From: Mytilisepta virgata
Taxonomy: Eukaryota > Mollusca > Bivalvia > Mytilida > Mytilidae
Direction: 5' to 3'
Assembly: GCA_028015205.1 (NCBI GenBank)
Contig: CM051515.1
Coordinates: 10,992,001-11,056,000, forward strand
Length of the DNA: 64,000 nt
Position numbers and translations under genes: made by a program. This document shows positions 38,601 to 49,034 of this stretch, one piece after another. Position 1 is the first letter of the stretch, and each line of letters begins with the position of its first letter. The notes below the pieces were generated by a model. The model saw only the letters and a program-made list of their open reading frames with translations, made no database searches and had not been told where the DNA came from.

Positions 38601-39264
38601 AGTATGCTCGCTGCTGGATTTTCCCGTTATTAATTACGATATGAAGGAGTGGAAAATATCCCTTGAACTTCACATATAATTGAATTTTGATAATATCCTT
38701 CCTCCGAAACGTTTGCATTTTTACGATTTATGCCTTTTCTCATTGTATTTTTCCATTTTTCTCCAATTTTGGTCTGAAAGTGTGCGTTCTTGTTCGAAAT
38801 AATCACACAGCGCCGAATTCATCTGAAAGGTTGCGTTTTGAATATATGCCGTAAATCTATTGTAGCCGAAAGAAATTTTACATTTAAACTTGGGTTATTT
38901 GCCTCTGGTATCTGGTTTTTAGAAAATGGTGAGTATTAAATAAAAAATAGAAGTTGGAAATGCTTTATTAGATTATATAAGTGTTTTTTAAATACATATG
39001 CTTTTATGAATAAATAATATAATTTGTTGTCTTTTGTTATTGTGCTTTTTACATTCCATGTAGTTAATGTCGTTATCTGAGGATTTTTATTTTAGATTTT
39101 TTCGTATCATTCGTAATGGACGGGACTTTGTTTTAGAAGTACATATATTGACAAGAAAATAGCTATAAGAAATATATACTTACCCTGATAACAACAGAAG
39201 AAAGAAGAAACACCGTCACTGATATTGACAGTTTTCCCTTCCATCGCAACCATGTCAGCATCAT
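25266..39264 (-). CDS. Tetraspanin gene A (canonical CCG; 3' end unresolved)
   Basis: Exons in transcription order, with clean AG/GT borders: 39184-39264 (81 bp, start MMLTWLRWKGK then TM1 LSISVTVFLLSSVVI; an in-frame TGA directly precedes the first ATG); 30267-30497 (231 bp, FLGMGCICLGIYMKY, EC1, TM2 STATVFIVELLCGIVALVAG); 28544-28618 (75 bp, TM3, YVFLSFFGLAMYIVHIVLWG); 26678-26788 (111 bp, start of the large loop, VNNFMETDL); 25266-25374 (109 bp, LDCCGSHGTNSC and KPGC). The frame is continuous for 202 codons. CCG and the following loop cysteines are the family signature. The protein would sit in the plasma membrane or endosomes and organise partner proteins; the partners are unknown. TM4 and the tail were not found. 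An alternative donor (gtatat after PYIQ) would change the phase into TM4. Intron 1 is 8.7 kb and repeat-rich. Confidence 0.82.
26625..26660. repeat. Poly-T / poly-G tract
   Basis: A T run followed directly by a G run of about 20, immediately downstream (minus strand) of a loop exon of gene A. It has the same T-to-G layout as 9697-9757. Confidence 0.9.
27265..27790 (-). pseudogene. Penelope-like RT 3' fragment with tail
   Basis: The minus strand from about 27780 reads EIDNEGHLKTKLYDKRDDFD and SPAYGVYVS, then loses the frame. The untranslated tail with 'ggtttttagaggagatcg' follows down to about 27265. It matches the plus-strand copy at 32907-33560. It lies in the intron between two loop exons of gene A. 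Confidence 0.65.
29040..29600. repeat. Degenerate tandem repeat of about 150 bp
   Basis: A unit with 'atggttgctagataaatttccaaaaaattga', 'ttagagtctttcaggaaattta' and 'aaatccaaatattccatttaa' recurs from about 29135, 29290 and 29428. It is intronic in gene A. Confidence 0.65.
29690..30060 (+). repeat. Dispersed repeat related to 50103-50345 (inverted)
   Basis: The stretch from 'gacatgattattcattgatt' to 'cgtcgtatacagcata' is the reverse complement, with modest divergence, of 50103-50345. It sits immediately downstream (minus strand) of the TM2 exon of gene A. Confidence 0.75.
31040..31710. repeat. Degenerate core-repeat block
   Basis: Units with 'gaaacaactgggg..gttgagaccaa.tttgatg.gatggttctta' recur near 31130, 31380, 31535 and 31645, alternating with 'atggccgccgttaataaaaa'. 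The style is like the other core-repeat elements in this window. The 79-aa ORF here is not a gene. Confidence 0.6.
32907..33560 (+). pseudogene. Penelope-like RT 3' fragment with tail, plus strand
   Basis: Reads HLIYPSEPEIKDTTDTSKST, SYLDLFLEKDNEGHLKTKLY, then SNIPASPVYGVYVSQL. After a frame loss it continues as MSSLRKFYGSHHELIDRYSF, then a stop and a T-rich tail (33360-33560). This is the best preserved of three RT stubs here. It is in intron 1 of gene A. Confidence 0.7.
33565..35155. other. AT-rich intronic sequence
   Basis: Intron 1 of gene A. No exon was seen. A short perfect hairpin (ttacgacacc / ggtgtcgtaa) lies near 34782-34808, and a related cgtcgtgtcgtag lies near 34878. Confidence 0.5.
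35160..37320. mobile_element. Pearl/BIV160-like element with a five-unit higher-order repeat
   Basis: The element starts near 'gcattgctcacctgat' and ends with an ACGG tract (about 37255-37270) plus 'tctccagcggagatcta'. Between them, monomers marked by tcctatgttaa occur at 35311, 35477, 35643, 35809, 35965 (variant), 36131, 36302, 36469, 36635, 36792 and 36953. Spacing is 156-171 bp. The monomer types repeat with a shift of five (820-827 bp). Monomers of about 160 bp next to an ACGG microsatellite match described bivalve pearl and BIV160-type repeats; the exact family needs alignment. Confidence 0.8.
37325..39100. other. Intronic sequence with an ACGG microsatellite
   Basis: The proximal part of gene A intron 1. 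It contains gacggacggacggac at about 38404-38420, the tail motif of the core-repeat elements. The 125-aa minus-strand ORF at 38136-38513 overlaps this motif and has no recognisable domain. Confidence 0.5.
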
Positions 39265-39615
39265 TCACGTATAATCCTGTATACAGTGTCAAGATTATAG
39301 AGCTGGTCGTAGAGAAAAACAAATCTCTACTTCCTGTTGCCATTAATGATTGATTCAAATCTTTATAATAAATTTTTGATGAATTGAATTTAATCTTTGA
39401 GGACATCTCAAATAGACCACTGCAGACATTTAAATTCAAAACATCGTATTTAAAATACATTTAGATATTCATTGGTTTGAATGTTAAACAATACTAATGT
39501 TAGCATATTATATTACATAATATCAAATCACTTCTAAAGTATATTTTTAAACTGCTTCCTAGATAGTTGCAATAGCTATGATTGACCGAATTTATTAAAA
39601 ATTAAATATTACAAT

Positions 39616-39684
39616 TTTTCACCAATATTACAAAAGCCTTGCATGTCAATTTAACATGCATGGCTTTTGCAATATTGGTGAAAA
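39616..39684. repeat. Near-perfect 69-bp hairpin
   Basis: ttttcaccaatatt at 39616 pairs with aatattggtgaaaa ending at 39684; caaaagcc with ggcttttg and gcatgt with acatgc continue the stem to a loop of a few bases. It lies about 350 bp upstream of the gene A start codon. Confidence 0.85.
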
Positions 39685-39810
39685 GCGTTTCAAAATTTGG
39701 CGTCAGCATCTGCGAGGGAAAAAATCATGAAAGAGGCTTATGAAATCACTACACTATGTTCATGTATAGCTCAAGATATAACACACATATATATCAAAGA
39801 AATTAGACAC

Positions 39811-39850
39811 CCCCCCCCCCCCCAAAAAAAAAAAAAAAAAAAAAAAAAAC
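39811..39850. repeat. Poly-C / poly-A tract
   Basis: A C run followed by a long A run, the complement of the T/G tracts at 9697 and 26625. Confidence 0.9.
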
Positions 39851-40059
39851 ACACAAAACAAAACAAAACAAACATACGAGTCGGTGGAAGGGGGTATCTT
39901 GACCCCCCTCCCACCCCTCCACCCTCCCCAAACTAATATGGATCTCCTAGTGATTTTTTTAATCATATCCTAATGTTAAATCTTTTTTTTTTTTTATTAA
40001 AACGATTTAATTCTTTATTACCTTTCATTTTAACTTCTGATATCAAATATCAGTATAGA

Positions 40060-40400
40060 ATGTGCCCCAGCAAACACACGACGTTATCGCAACGTTACAG
40101 TTAAGTTGTCAGTGGGTCAGTCCTGGCGTTGCCAATTAACGACGTATTTTCACGTCATCAAAATGTTAGTTTTCTGTTACGTCGATATATTCGGCACTCC
40201 TCGGCAGATTATATTAATTATAGATGAAGGGTAGCGGAATCTGCCGAGGATTGCCGTAAAAGACGTATAAATTACGTTATGGTTTTTATACCAACGTTGC
40301 AACAACGTACAACATAGCGTAGTGGTGATGTTGTCAAGTTGCAATTTTGAGACGTTTAAACGACGTTATGTGCATGTTATATATAAACTTATTGTTACGA
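40060..40400. repeat. ACGTT-rich dispersed repeat with an inner inverted pair
   Basis: Many acgtt/aacgt words occur (cgacgttatcgcaacgtta, caacgttgcaacaacgtaca). An inverted pair, tcctcggcagatt near 40197 and aatctgccgagga near 40239, flanks a short AT spacer. No coding signal was seen. Confidence 0.5.
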
Positions 40401-41279
40401 CAAGGCTCCAACGATGATCTGGAGAAAACCAATGGTATTAAAAGCATTGGGAATTGTTAATATATTTTGTTTTACGTAGACTGGTATATGATATGCACTG
40501 TGAACTTTAAAAAGAAGCAAAAAATGGGAATCGTATTTCGTCAGTCTACTGTATATGCTTTTTGTCATTTTTAAACAAGTGTGCTCTTCGTATTTTGTTT
40601 TATAAATGTTTCGGCTTTCTCCCGTCCCCTTTTTGTTTTTGCCTTAGGCATTTCTGTTGAAACATGATATATATATGCGCGTCTAGTGCATATAAGATTA
40701 ACAGATTTTAGCTGTTATTTTGATATTTTGCTCAGTTCGAAGTGTTTCATTTCATGTGCGTTGTTTATTTTATTATGATGTTGTTTTGCACTCAGCGTGT
40801 TTCCATTTTTAAAACGGGTATTGTATCTTTCATTTATAATCGGTCCAACATGAAGTAAGTTGGAACATGGCTTAATACAGTTATAAACATCAGTCGTTTA
40901 TTTATATATCTACCGATCTAACATGATTGAAAACCATAGAAATCTACAAAAATAGAGTCACACAGAAAGTTTGCAATTAAACAATGCTCGTTCTGTAAAA
41001 TCCAAGGGTGAAATATTCATGATATTTTGATTATTGTTGACAAAAATTAAAATCATTAAACTTGCAAGACAGGCGTTCGCGGTATAATTTGTTAACAAAA
41101 TTTCCATATGCTATAATTAATTTGTTTCTTTCTCAGTTTTGTAAATGAAATTCACTGTTGGCCATAAACTAACTGTTGTTTCCCCCATATTCTTATTTAA
41201 CATCATTATTCTATCCATACATTTTAATCCTTATATCTATACATTTTATTTTAATTCTTTAAGACACATATATCATTGT

Positions 41280-41310
41280 TATTATTTATTTATTTATATA
41301 TTTATTTATT

Positions 41311-41342
<32 letters not shown>

Positions 41343-41365
41343 TATTTATTTATTTATTTACCAGA
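41280..41365. repeat. (TTTC)n / (ATTT)n microsatellite
   Basis: tttatttattt runs flank an uninterrupted tttc run at about 41310-41342. A second attt cluster, followed by the same 'accagagaac..ggatggaaccaaattgcat' block, lies at about 41484-41530. The 86-aa ORF across it is an artefact. Confidence 0.9.
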
Positions 41366-42094
41366 GAACAAGGATGGAACCAAATTGCATACTGAAATTT
41401 CATGATTTTTATCCCTTTAATGTATTTCCAAAATCATTTATTTATTTAGTATATTAATTTATATATATCATATAACATTTATATTTATTTATTTATTTAC
41501 CAGAGAACCCGGATGGAACCAAATTGCATGGAATTTCGTGACTTCTTATCCCTTTAGCGTATTTCCAAAAACCTTTATTTATTTAGTACATTTATTTTCT
41601 ATATAATATAATATTTATAATTTTCTATCCGGAATTTTATTATTCCGATGTGTTTTGTGTTTATACTGTATCAGTTGTAATCATACAAGCGTTTATTCAT
41701 GGCGATGTTTTTATGATTGCCAACAAGCAGTAAAAACACTCAGAAAACACAAGAAAACGAAAAAATTGTAGAAATCAAAAATGCTTTGTTATAAGTTGTA
41801 GAAGCTATACTTTTGTCATATTATTTTTACGATTATCAGATAACGATAGCTTGAGAAATGACCAGTAATATCCCCATCCAATCTACAGCCGGGGCTATCC
41901 CTCTCAAAAATGAGAAAGGCAAGTTATTGTAGAAATTCTAGTAGTTACCGCTAGGTAGTTAGAATAATGTAGCTCCTGTGACAAATTTTGACTTGGCGGA
42001 TAATGTACAGTCATTAGACAAATTATTGGAAAAAACAAGATGGCTGCCAAGTGAGCACCTGCTACACCTATTTTACAATTATCCATTTTTGTCG

Positions 42095-42141
42095 AGCCTT
42101 CGACTTTTGTCGAAAAAGCGAGACATAGCGATCCTACATTC

Positions 42142-42173
<32 letters not shown>

Positions 42174-42766
42174 TCCACAAATATTCACCCTGTGGTTAAA
42201 GTTTTTGAAATTTTAATAACTTTCTTAAACTATCCTGGATTTCTACCAAACTTGGACAGAGGCTTGTTTATGATCATAAGATAGTATCCAGATGGAAATT
42301 TTGTAAAAAAAAAATTCCAGTTTTTCCGTATTTTACTTATAAATGGACTTAGTTTTTCTGCCAGGAAACATTACATTCACTCTGTGGTTAAAGTTTTTAA
42401 AATTTTAATAACTTTCTTAAACTATCCAGGAATTTTACCAAATTTGGACAGAAGCTTGTTTATGATATAAAGATTGTATCCAGGAGAAAATTTTGTAAAA
42501 TATTTATTTCTGTTTTTCAGTTTTTTACGTATAAATGGACTTAACATTGCATTCACTATGTTGTGAAAGTTTTTAAAAATTTTAATAAATCTATATATAT
42601 ATAATTGCATACTATATTAATTTTTTACAACAAAATCTTTTTTCATACATTTCAAATGTTTTATTTCATTAACTGCAAATCTATTATGTGCATTCACCTA
42701 TCACACTGAAAATATAGACAACATCAAAAGTAGGCGAGACACTGGGTTCCGCGGAACCCTTACGAA
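42095..42766. mobile_element. Non-autonomous repeat with a CGG tract
   Basis: Starts 'tcgagccttcgacttttgtcg', with 'aagcgagacatagcg', then a (cgg)n run at about 42142-42173. It then has two diverged copies of 'ccctgtggttaaagttttt' through 'taactttcttaaactatcc' (42188 and 42378). It ends near 'gtaggcgagacactgggttccgc'. The poly-arginine and poly-glycine ORFs are artefacts of the CGG tract. Confidence 0.55.
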
Positions 42767-42870
42767 TTTTTTATAAATAAAGATTATTACTTTTGATAAT
42801 TGCCAAGGAATTGAATTATAAAGGTCCTGAATAAAGTTTACATCAATGTTTTCCCATACTCTTCTGATAG

Positions 42871-43777
42871 CTACCTGCAAGTCTCACAGATGTTATGAAC
42901 ATAATTTTCCAGGTCCCTTTTGACGTTCCACCAACAGTTTTCTATCACATTTAAATCTGGACTCTGGGCAGGCCAATCCATATGATGAATGTTATTTTCT
43001 TCCATATACTCTTTAACAATATGTGCCCTATGTACTTGCGCATTGTCATCTTGGAGGACATAGATATCTTGCGAGAAATGTCTAGCTACAACAGGCCATA
43101 AATTGTTTTCAAGTATTTCAATGTATTTTACAGCATTAATATTACCTTCCACAAAACACAGTGTCCCAATTCCATTGCAAGAAATACACCCCAAGTTAAT
43201 AACACTTAGACGTCGTCCTGGTTGTGGTGCAATACAACGTGGTTCCCACTCTTCCCCAATCTTTCTACAAACATATATCTTTCTGTCGGTCCCGATTTCT
43301 ACCTTACACTCATCCTGAATATTACATTTTTCCAATATTCATTGACACTCTTTGATTTTTGCTTTCTACACCATACCAGCCGTTTTCTCTTATTCTGCTG
43401 ACGAATTTTCATTTTCTTCTTAACTTCTCTCCTAACGTACCCTTCCTCTGTCAGAGTTCTTTTCAAATTCCTTTTAGACACAGAAATAGGTCCATTTTCT
43501 TCCAAAATGTTAGTTATTTCTGTTAAACTCCTCCTCGGTTTTCTTGCACAAGACGTAATACTTGCCTTTTGTCCTGGTCTGTCAGTGCCTTTGGTCGTCA
43601 ACATCTCTCTTGATTTTCAAGACTTTTCCTTTCTTCAAAACGTTCCAAAAGATTGTATATAGTTGATTTAGGCTTTCCACATATCCTAGAAATTTCCATA
43701 GGACTCTTCTCTGCTTTGTATAAAGCTACAATGGCATTTTTCTCAGCAATAGCCAACTCTTTCTTCTTTCTCCCCAT
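42871..43777 (-). pseudogene. Tc1-type DD34E transposase, disrupted
   Basis: Begins at 43777 with MGRKKKELAIAEKNAIVALY, an N-terminal helix-turn-helix start (PMEISRICGKPKSTIYNLLE). An in-frame TGA follows RC before RPKALTDQDK, and further frame changes follow. The catalytic half is open at 43335-42871: QDECK supplies the first Asp, QDDNAQVH the second, and NVIENCW the Glu with 34 residues between, the Tc1 spacing. The domain order is intact but the frames are broken, so the copy is dead. Possible short TIR-like AT-rich ends lie near 42767 and 43860. The family role is cut-and-paste transposition into TA sites. Confidence 0.85.
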
Positions 43778-44146
43778 CGTTGTTTACATTCGAAATTGAA
43801 AGTAAAAGCAGACGACGTGAAGGTCAAGATGCAGCACCTGATCAATGGAGGTCACGTAGTTAGTTTTTATTTATAAAGAAAGATTACTCATTTTATGAAG
43901 GTATTTGGGTAAAATACCGACCCAACAAACGTAAATTTTTATCGCCGCCACCATTTTTTCCCGGATTTTGTTCACATGACGGTAGCTAGGCTCTCTCTGC
44001 TCCTGTGACCATTTTTGACTCAGCGGAACTATAAAGCAGTCCCATTCCTCATTATTGAGCAGCATGGTGTGATTCACACCCGGGGGTTTCAGGCATATTT
44101 TCCACCTGTTTTGGTTCAAAACCTGTAAAAATATTATATTTTTCTC

Positions 44147-44413
44147 GGGGGCCTCGGTGGCCGAGTGGTCTAGGTAGTTCGTCATGACTACTACTGATCA
44201 CTAGCCTGTCAACGCTGGGGTTGTGAGTTCGAATCTCACGTGTGGCGGGGTGGGTTCGACTCCGATCTTAATTGACAAGGATTGCCAATTTTCCTACCGA
44301 AGGTCGGTGGTTCTCTCCGGGTACTCCGGCTTCCTCCATCAATAAAAACTGGCCGCCGCGAAATGGCCAAAATGTGCTGAAACCGGCATTAAACCCCAAC
44401 TAAATAAATAAAT
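44147..44413 (+). mobile_element. tRNA-derived SINE, copy 1
   Basis: The head is tRNA-like with box A tggccgagtgg and box B gttcgaatc. The body contains gttctctccgggtactccgg and aactggccgccgcgaaatgg. The tail is (taaa)n. A perfect 11-bp target-site duplication, atatttttctc, flanks it (44136-44146 and 44414-44424). Two sister copies are at 45236 and 52789. Confidence 0.9.
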
Positions 44414-45235
44414 ATATTTTTCTCCTTATCAGTTAAAATAAAGTAACATACGATGACCTAACGAAGTTTTCCAATCAAGAAATCTGGCATTTCAAATTTT
44501 CATCCATGTTTTGAATTTTGTTTACTTTTCAAGTCCTGATGGGATTCTCGCTTAAGTCACATTCCAAATAAGGAAGTTTCCATTGACAAAATACTAGTTC
44601 CCGCGATATTGTCAGTCATAGTCGTAGTAAGGATATCCATATCATAAGGTCAGGCCATGGTTCCTGCGATCTTGTGATGTCTGTCATGGCGGAAAGACAA
44701 CACTTTTGAAACCGATAAAATGATAAACAACGATTTTAAAATTAATAATGAAGTAAATTTACATTTAATATGCTGGAAATTATACAGTTAAATGATATTT
44801 TAGGTAAACACAACCTCTTATTGCCATACAGTTATTTTTTCTCCATTGCAAGTAATGGGACCTGACTTTGTTGCTCCGCCGAGTCAAAAGTTTTCACAGT
44901 AGCTACATTATTGTAGCTAGATCGTAGATGCAGCACTGGGCAGAAACATCAATTTTAAAGATTATATCTGGTACCAAATCATCTATAGGTAGGTGATGAA
45001 TATTTTTTAAACCCAGTTTTTAAATAACTTCTGGAAAAACAGCTTCTCCTGGGGTTAGGTGAAATTGCTATGATATGGCATTGATTAGTTCATAATCATG
45101 TTCACTTAAAAATACAATGGGATATTTAAATTAAAGTAACATCAATTTCAGAAACCACATTCTTTTTAACTAAATCACCAATTTCAGAAACCACATTCTT
45201 TTTAACTAAATCACCTTTTTCACACTATTATTATA

Positions 45236-45491
45236 TTGTTTGTTTGTTTAGCTGGGGATTAACGCTGTTTTCAGCACATTTGGCTATTTCACGGCAGCCA
45301 GTGTTTATTGGTGGAGGAAGCCGAAGTACCCGGAGAGAACCACGGAATTGGCAATCCTTGTCAATTAAGATCAGAGTCGAACATACCCCGCCACAGGTGA
45401 GAATCGAACTCACAACCCCAGCGTTGAAAGGCTAGTGATCATTGGTAGTCATGACGAACTACCTAGACCACTCGGCCACCGAGGCCCCGAA
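45236..45491 (-). mobile_element. tRNA-derived SINE, copy 2 (inverted)
   Basis: Same family as 44147, opposite strand, with 10-bp duplications tattattata at 45226-45235 and 45492-45501. It lies about 0.8 kb from copy 1, so the two could pair in a transcript crossing both. Confidence 0.9.
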
Positions 45492-46162
45492 TATTATTAT
45501 AAGGTTGTAAGAAAATTACGAAATACAGTATCAGTCATATTTTTTTCTATGTTCAACTGATAATTATAACTCATTTTGTTATTGATTATTTAGTTATGTA
45601 AATAATATTATTATAAACATATGGGATTTAACGTCCTACTTTAAGAGGCCATGGAAAATTGATTGTCGGTTTCACCAAACACGACCGGGTTTGTTCTCAC
45701 CTTCCAGGTGAATTCTTTTTTTCCTCAAATGAAAAAAGAAAAACAATATATATCCAGGTTTGTTTTGTGACAATTATTTATGATGATTCAAATTGTCTGA
45801 TCGTTGATTAGAAACTGTTATGACTATTGTGCAACTTTCCTTCGACATGTTTTAAAATAGCTTATTTTACAAAATCGTTAATGAAACAAAACCATTTCAA
45901 GAATTTTTGGTGAAACAAGCCTTTTTTCCAAATTTGGTATGCTTTTGAAACACCTGTGGTTTCATATTAATTGCAATTCATTTTTGGGGAATTTCTAAAA
46001 TACTTAAAATTAGAATTTCAGTGTAATTGCTACCAGGTATCTATTGATTCCTTCTTGTTAAATCTAAATTTTGGCTTTTTGATGCTAAAGCATCTCATAT
46101 TATACAGTAGACAGTTAATAATCTCATCCAGGAAAAAAGATGTAATTGTTCATTAGCTATAG

Positions 46163-46956
46163 CAGGGTTCTCGCTAAGGCGCGTACATGCGTCCTGGACA
46201 CGCTAAAATTCAACTGGACGCGTCATCCTTCAAACTCATGCGTCCCTGGGACGCATGTAGATCTAATCAGCTGCGTCTGAAGACCGTTATTTTCATTAAA
46301 AATCTCGAGCCGCCATTTTTTTGTTTTCTTGGAGATCAAAGGGGGGAAGGGAAAGAAACGACAAAAAGTAAGCTAAAAATGGCGGCAATTGGAATTCTCG
46401 TGATTTTTCATTGGCCACAGTGTTTATTACAACTGGTAACAATATGTAGACCTCATTTAAAAATAAATTTAGCAGAATTTGACTTATCTATGTACAAATG
46501 GACATTTTGTCAATATTGATTATTAAGGTGTTCAAACAATGTCAATTGGAGGATTTTATGTTTGAGAAAAAATATTAGTAAAGATTATAGATAAATAAAT
46601 ATTACAAAATAAAATGGCAATAATAAATAAGCTGTGTGAAAAGGAGCAAAGATTTTTGCTCATACCTGTAACAGAAATTTGTTTGTTTCCAAGTTCAGAG
46701 CACCACTGCATAAAACCAATTTTTTTTTTTTTTTTTTCTGAAATTTCAAAATCAGTATGTTAAGGCAGCACATGATTTTAATTAAACTTTAACATACAAA
46801 ATGTAGTCCAATAGGCCTACCATGGTCAAAATACAGGAGTGTACGTTAAAAAAGTGGCGATGAGTCCTGGGACTCATCAAAATCAGCTGGGACTCACCAA
46901 TCTGAAAAATGATGAGTCCCAGGACTCATCATGAAAAATTCTTAGTGAGAACCCTG
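46163..46956. mobile_element. 794-bp TIR element with 5-bp duplication TATAG
   Basis: The ends are cagggttctcgctaag and cttagtgagaaccctg. tatag flanks both sides (46158-46162, 46957-46961). Inner palindromes lie close to each end (tgcgtccctgggacgca at the left; gatgagtcctgggactcatc and gatgagtcccaggactcatc at the right). No transposase was seen; the ORF at 46187-46519 is unrelated to known families. Confidence 0.78.
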
Positions 46957-47122
46957 TATAGCCAAAAAAACTCCATTAACACAACTTATGGAGGTTGGTT
47001 ATAACTTGTATAACATATAAATTATTGATGCAGCACTAAATGGAGCATAGAGTTTATTTCACTTTTTAAGGAGATCTGAAAATTACCTCTTAATAAAAAA
47101 GGTCATAAAGAAAGATTTTTAT

Positions 47123-47604
47123 CAGTGTTCTCCCCAGAACTTTAAATAGAATTGTGGTAAATAATTCAGATAATGTAATTAATGTAATGAAAAAATTTAT
47201 GCGAATTTGAATAAGATTTCTTATCAATTATGAGAAATAATAAATAATTATGTAGAATTTTAATGGATTTTAATTATTCTGGTTTTCCCTAATGTAAACT
47301 AAGCTAAAAGGGAACAGATCACTGCATCAAAAATAGAAATTTCACCGTATATTCACCGACATTTTACGGCGTTTTTTATCAATTCTCCGCTGCGACACCG
47401 ACAAAAAAACACCGACCGTAGAGATTTCATGATAAAACTCTCTGTGCATACTGTATATACATTGGTAAAAATTAATAGCACAATGCTAACAAGTTAGAGC
47501 ACAGTGGAGAAAATGTATAGCACGGTGGTAAAAAATTATAGCATGGTGGTAAAAATTATAGCACAGTGGTACCACTGTGGTATATAAGCCTCAGGAGAAC
47601 ACTG
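47123..47604. mobile_element. 482-bp TIR element with 5-bp duplication TTTAT
   Basis: The ends are cagtgttctcc and ggagaacactg, with tttat on both flanks (47118-47122, 47605-47609). The interior has repeated 'ggtggtaaaaattatagca' units. The ends resemble those of the 46163 element (CAG.GTTCTC), suggesting one superfamily. Confidence 0.75.
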
Positions 47605-47740
47605 TTTATGTTGAAAAATGTGTATGAACCCTGTCAATAGTCTTTTTTTTTTATGGTAATAATTTCACTTCATAGAGCTTCAACAAAAATTCTGAAAGTA
47701 TCGTTTTGATATGTTTTGATTTTAATTCCTTGTAATTTTT

Positions 47741-49024
47741 AGCTCACCTGGCCATAGGCCATGTGAGCTATTGCCATCACTTGGCGTCCGTCGTCGTCGT
47801 CGTCTGTCGTCGTCGTCTGTAAACTTTTTCAAACGTTAACTCGTCCTAAACTACTGGACCGACTTCAACCTAACTTTGCAGAATTGTTCTTTAGGGCATC
47901 TGGAAAATTTCTATCGTTTAAAATTTTTGAAATGTCGAAAAACATGGCTGTCGTTACTATAAATAGAACATAGGGGTAAATTGCTGTTTTTTGCTAATAA
48001 CTCAAAAACCGTTACAGATATCGAAAATCTGACATGGGGTAAAATTGATCAGCATGACAAGATCTACCTACCCTGAAATTTTGAAGGAAATTCCAAAACC
48101 CATTTAGGAGTTATTGCCCTTTTTTCACATTTTTGGCTTTTTTTTATGTTATTATTTCAAAAATCTTCTTCTCTGAAACTACTATTCAAAATCATATGAA
48201 ACTTGGTAAGATTGTTGCTTAGGGTACCCTGCATAGAACTGATGTGGGGATTTTTGATTCGTCGAAAAACATGGCCGCTGTTACTAAAAATAGAACATAG
48301 GGGTAAATTGCTGTTTTTTGCTAATAACTCAAAAACCGTTACAGATATCGAAAATCTGACATGGGGTAAATTTGATCAGCATGACAAGATCTACCTACCC
48401 TGAAATTTTGAAGGAAATTCCAAAACCCATTTAGGAGTTATTGTCCTTTTTTCGTCAAATTTTCATAATTTAACATTTTTCGTCATTTATCTCCAAAACT
48501 ATTTGAGATAGAAGTGAAATGTAAATTTGAAAAATGTTTGCCATGTTGAGATCTACATACCCTGAAATTTTAAAGGAAATCCCAAAACCCATTTAGGAGT
48601 AATTGCCCTTTTTTGTCAAATTTTTAAAATTTTAACATTTTTGCATTTATCTCCAAAACTATTTGAGATAGAAGTGAAATGTAAATTGAAAAATGTTTGC
48701 CATGTTGAGATCTACCTACCCTGAAATTTTGAAGGGAATCCCAAATTCTATTTAGGAGTTATTGGTTTGTGTAATTTGAGGTCGGGTTCTGTTACATTTA
48801 TTTAAGGTTCACCCTTATTCCTGGTCAATTTTGTCAACTTCCTGCCAGGACTACCACGATCAGGGAACATATTTTAACATAAAACCTTATGAAAAATAAA
48901 TCTTCAACAAATTTTCCCTGAACAATTGAACCAATTGCAACAAACTTGGTCAAATAGTTGATTAATTGTCCAATGAAAACCAGACTCCAGGTGAGCGATA
49001 CAGGCTCTGGTGAGCCTCTTGTTT
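47741..49024. mobile_element. Core-repeat (pearl-like) element ending at an MFAP1 splice acceptor
   Basis: Begins agctcacctgg, with (cgt)n and 'catcacttggcgtcc' (the inverse of the block at 4240-4291), and ends ccaggtgagcgatacaggctct. Inside, 'ttgctaataactcaaaaaccg' blocks repeat about 330 bp apart (about 47990 and 48320) and 'atctccaaaactatttgaga' blocks repeat about 160 bp apart (about 48489 and 48649). The last bases sit about 10 bp before the AG of the first visible MFAP1 exon. Confidence 0.7.
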
Positions 49025-49034
49025 CAATTTTCAG

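Noticed and set aside
39107..39460. 117-codon minus-strand ORF as a gene
   Set aside because: The real coding signal here is another frame: the ATG exon at 39184-39264 with an upstream in-frame stop and a gtaagt donor.
41904..42199. ORFs with poly-Arg and poly-Gly
   Set aside because: Direct product of the CGG microsatellite in a repeat element.
44150..44240. tRNA-Leu/Ser-like gene
   Set aside because: Boxes A and B are present, but the body, A-rich tail and target-site duplications show a SINE; copies at 45236 and 52789 share the same body.
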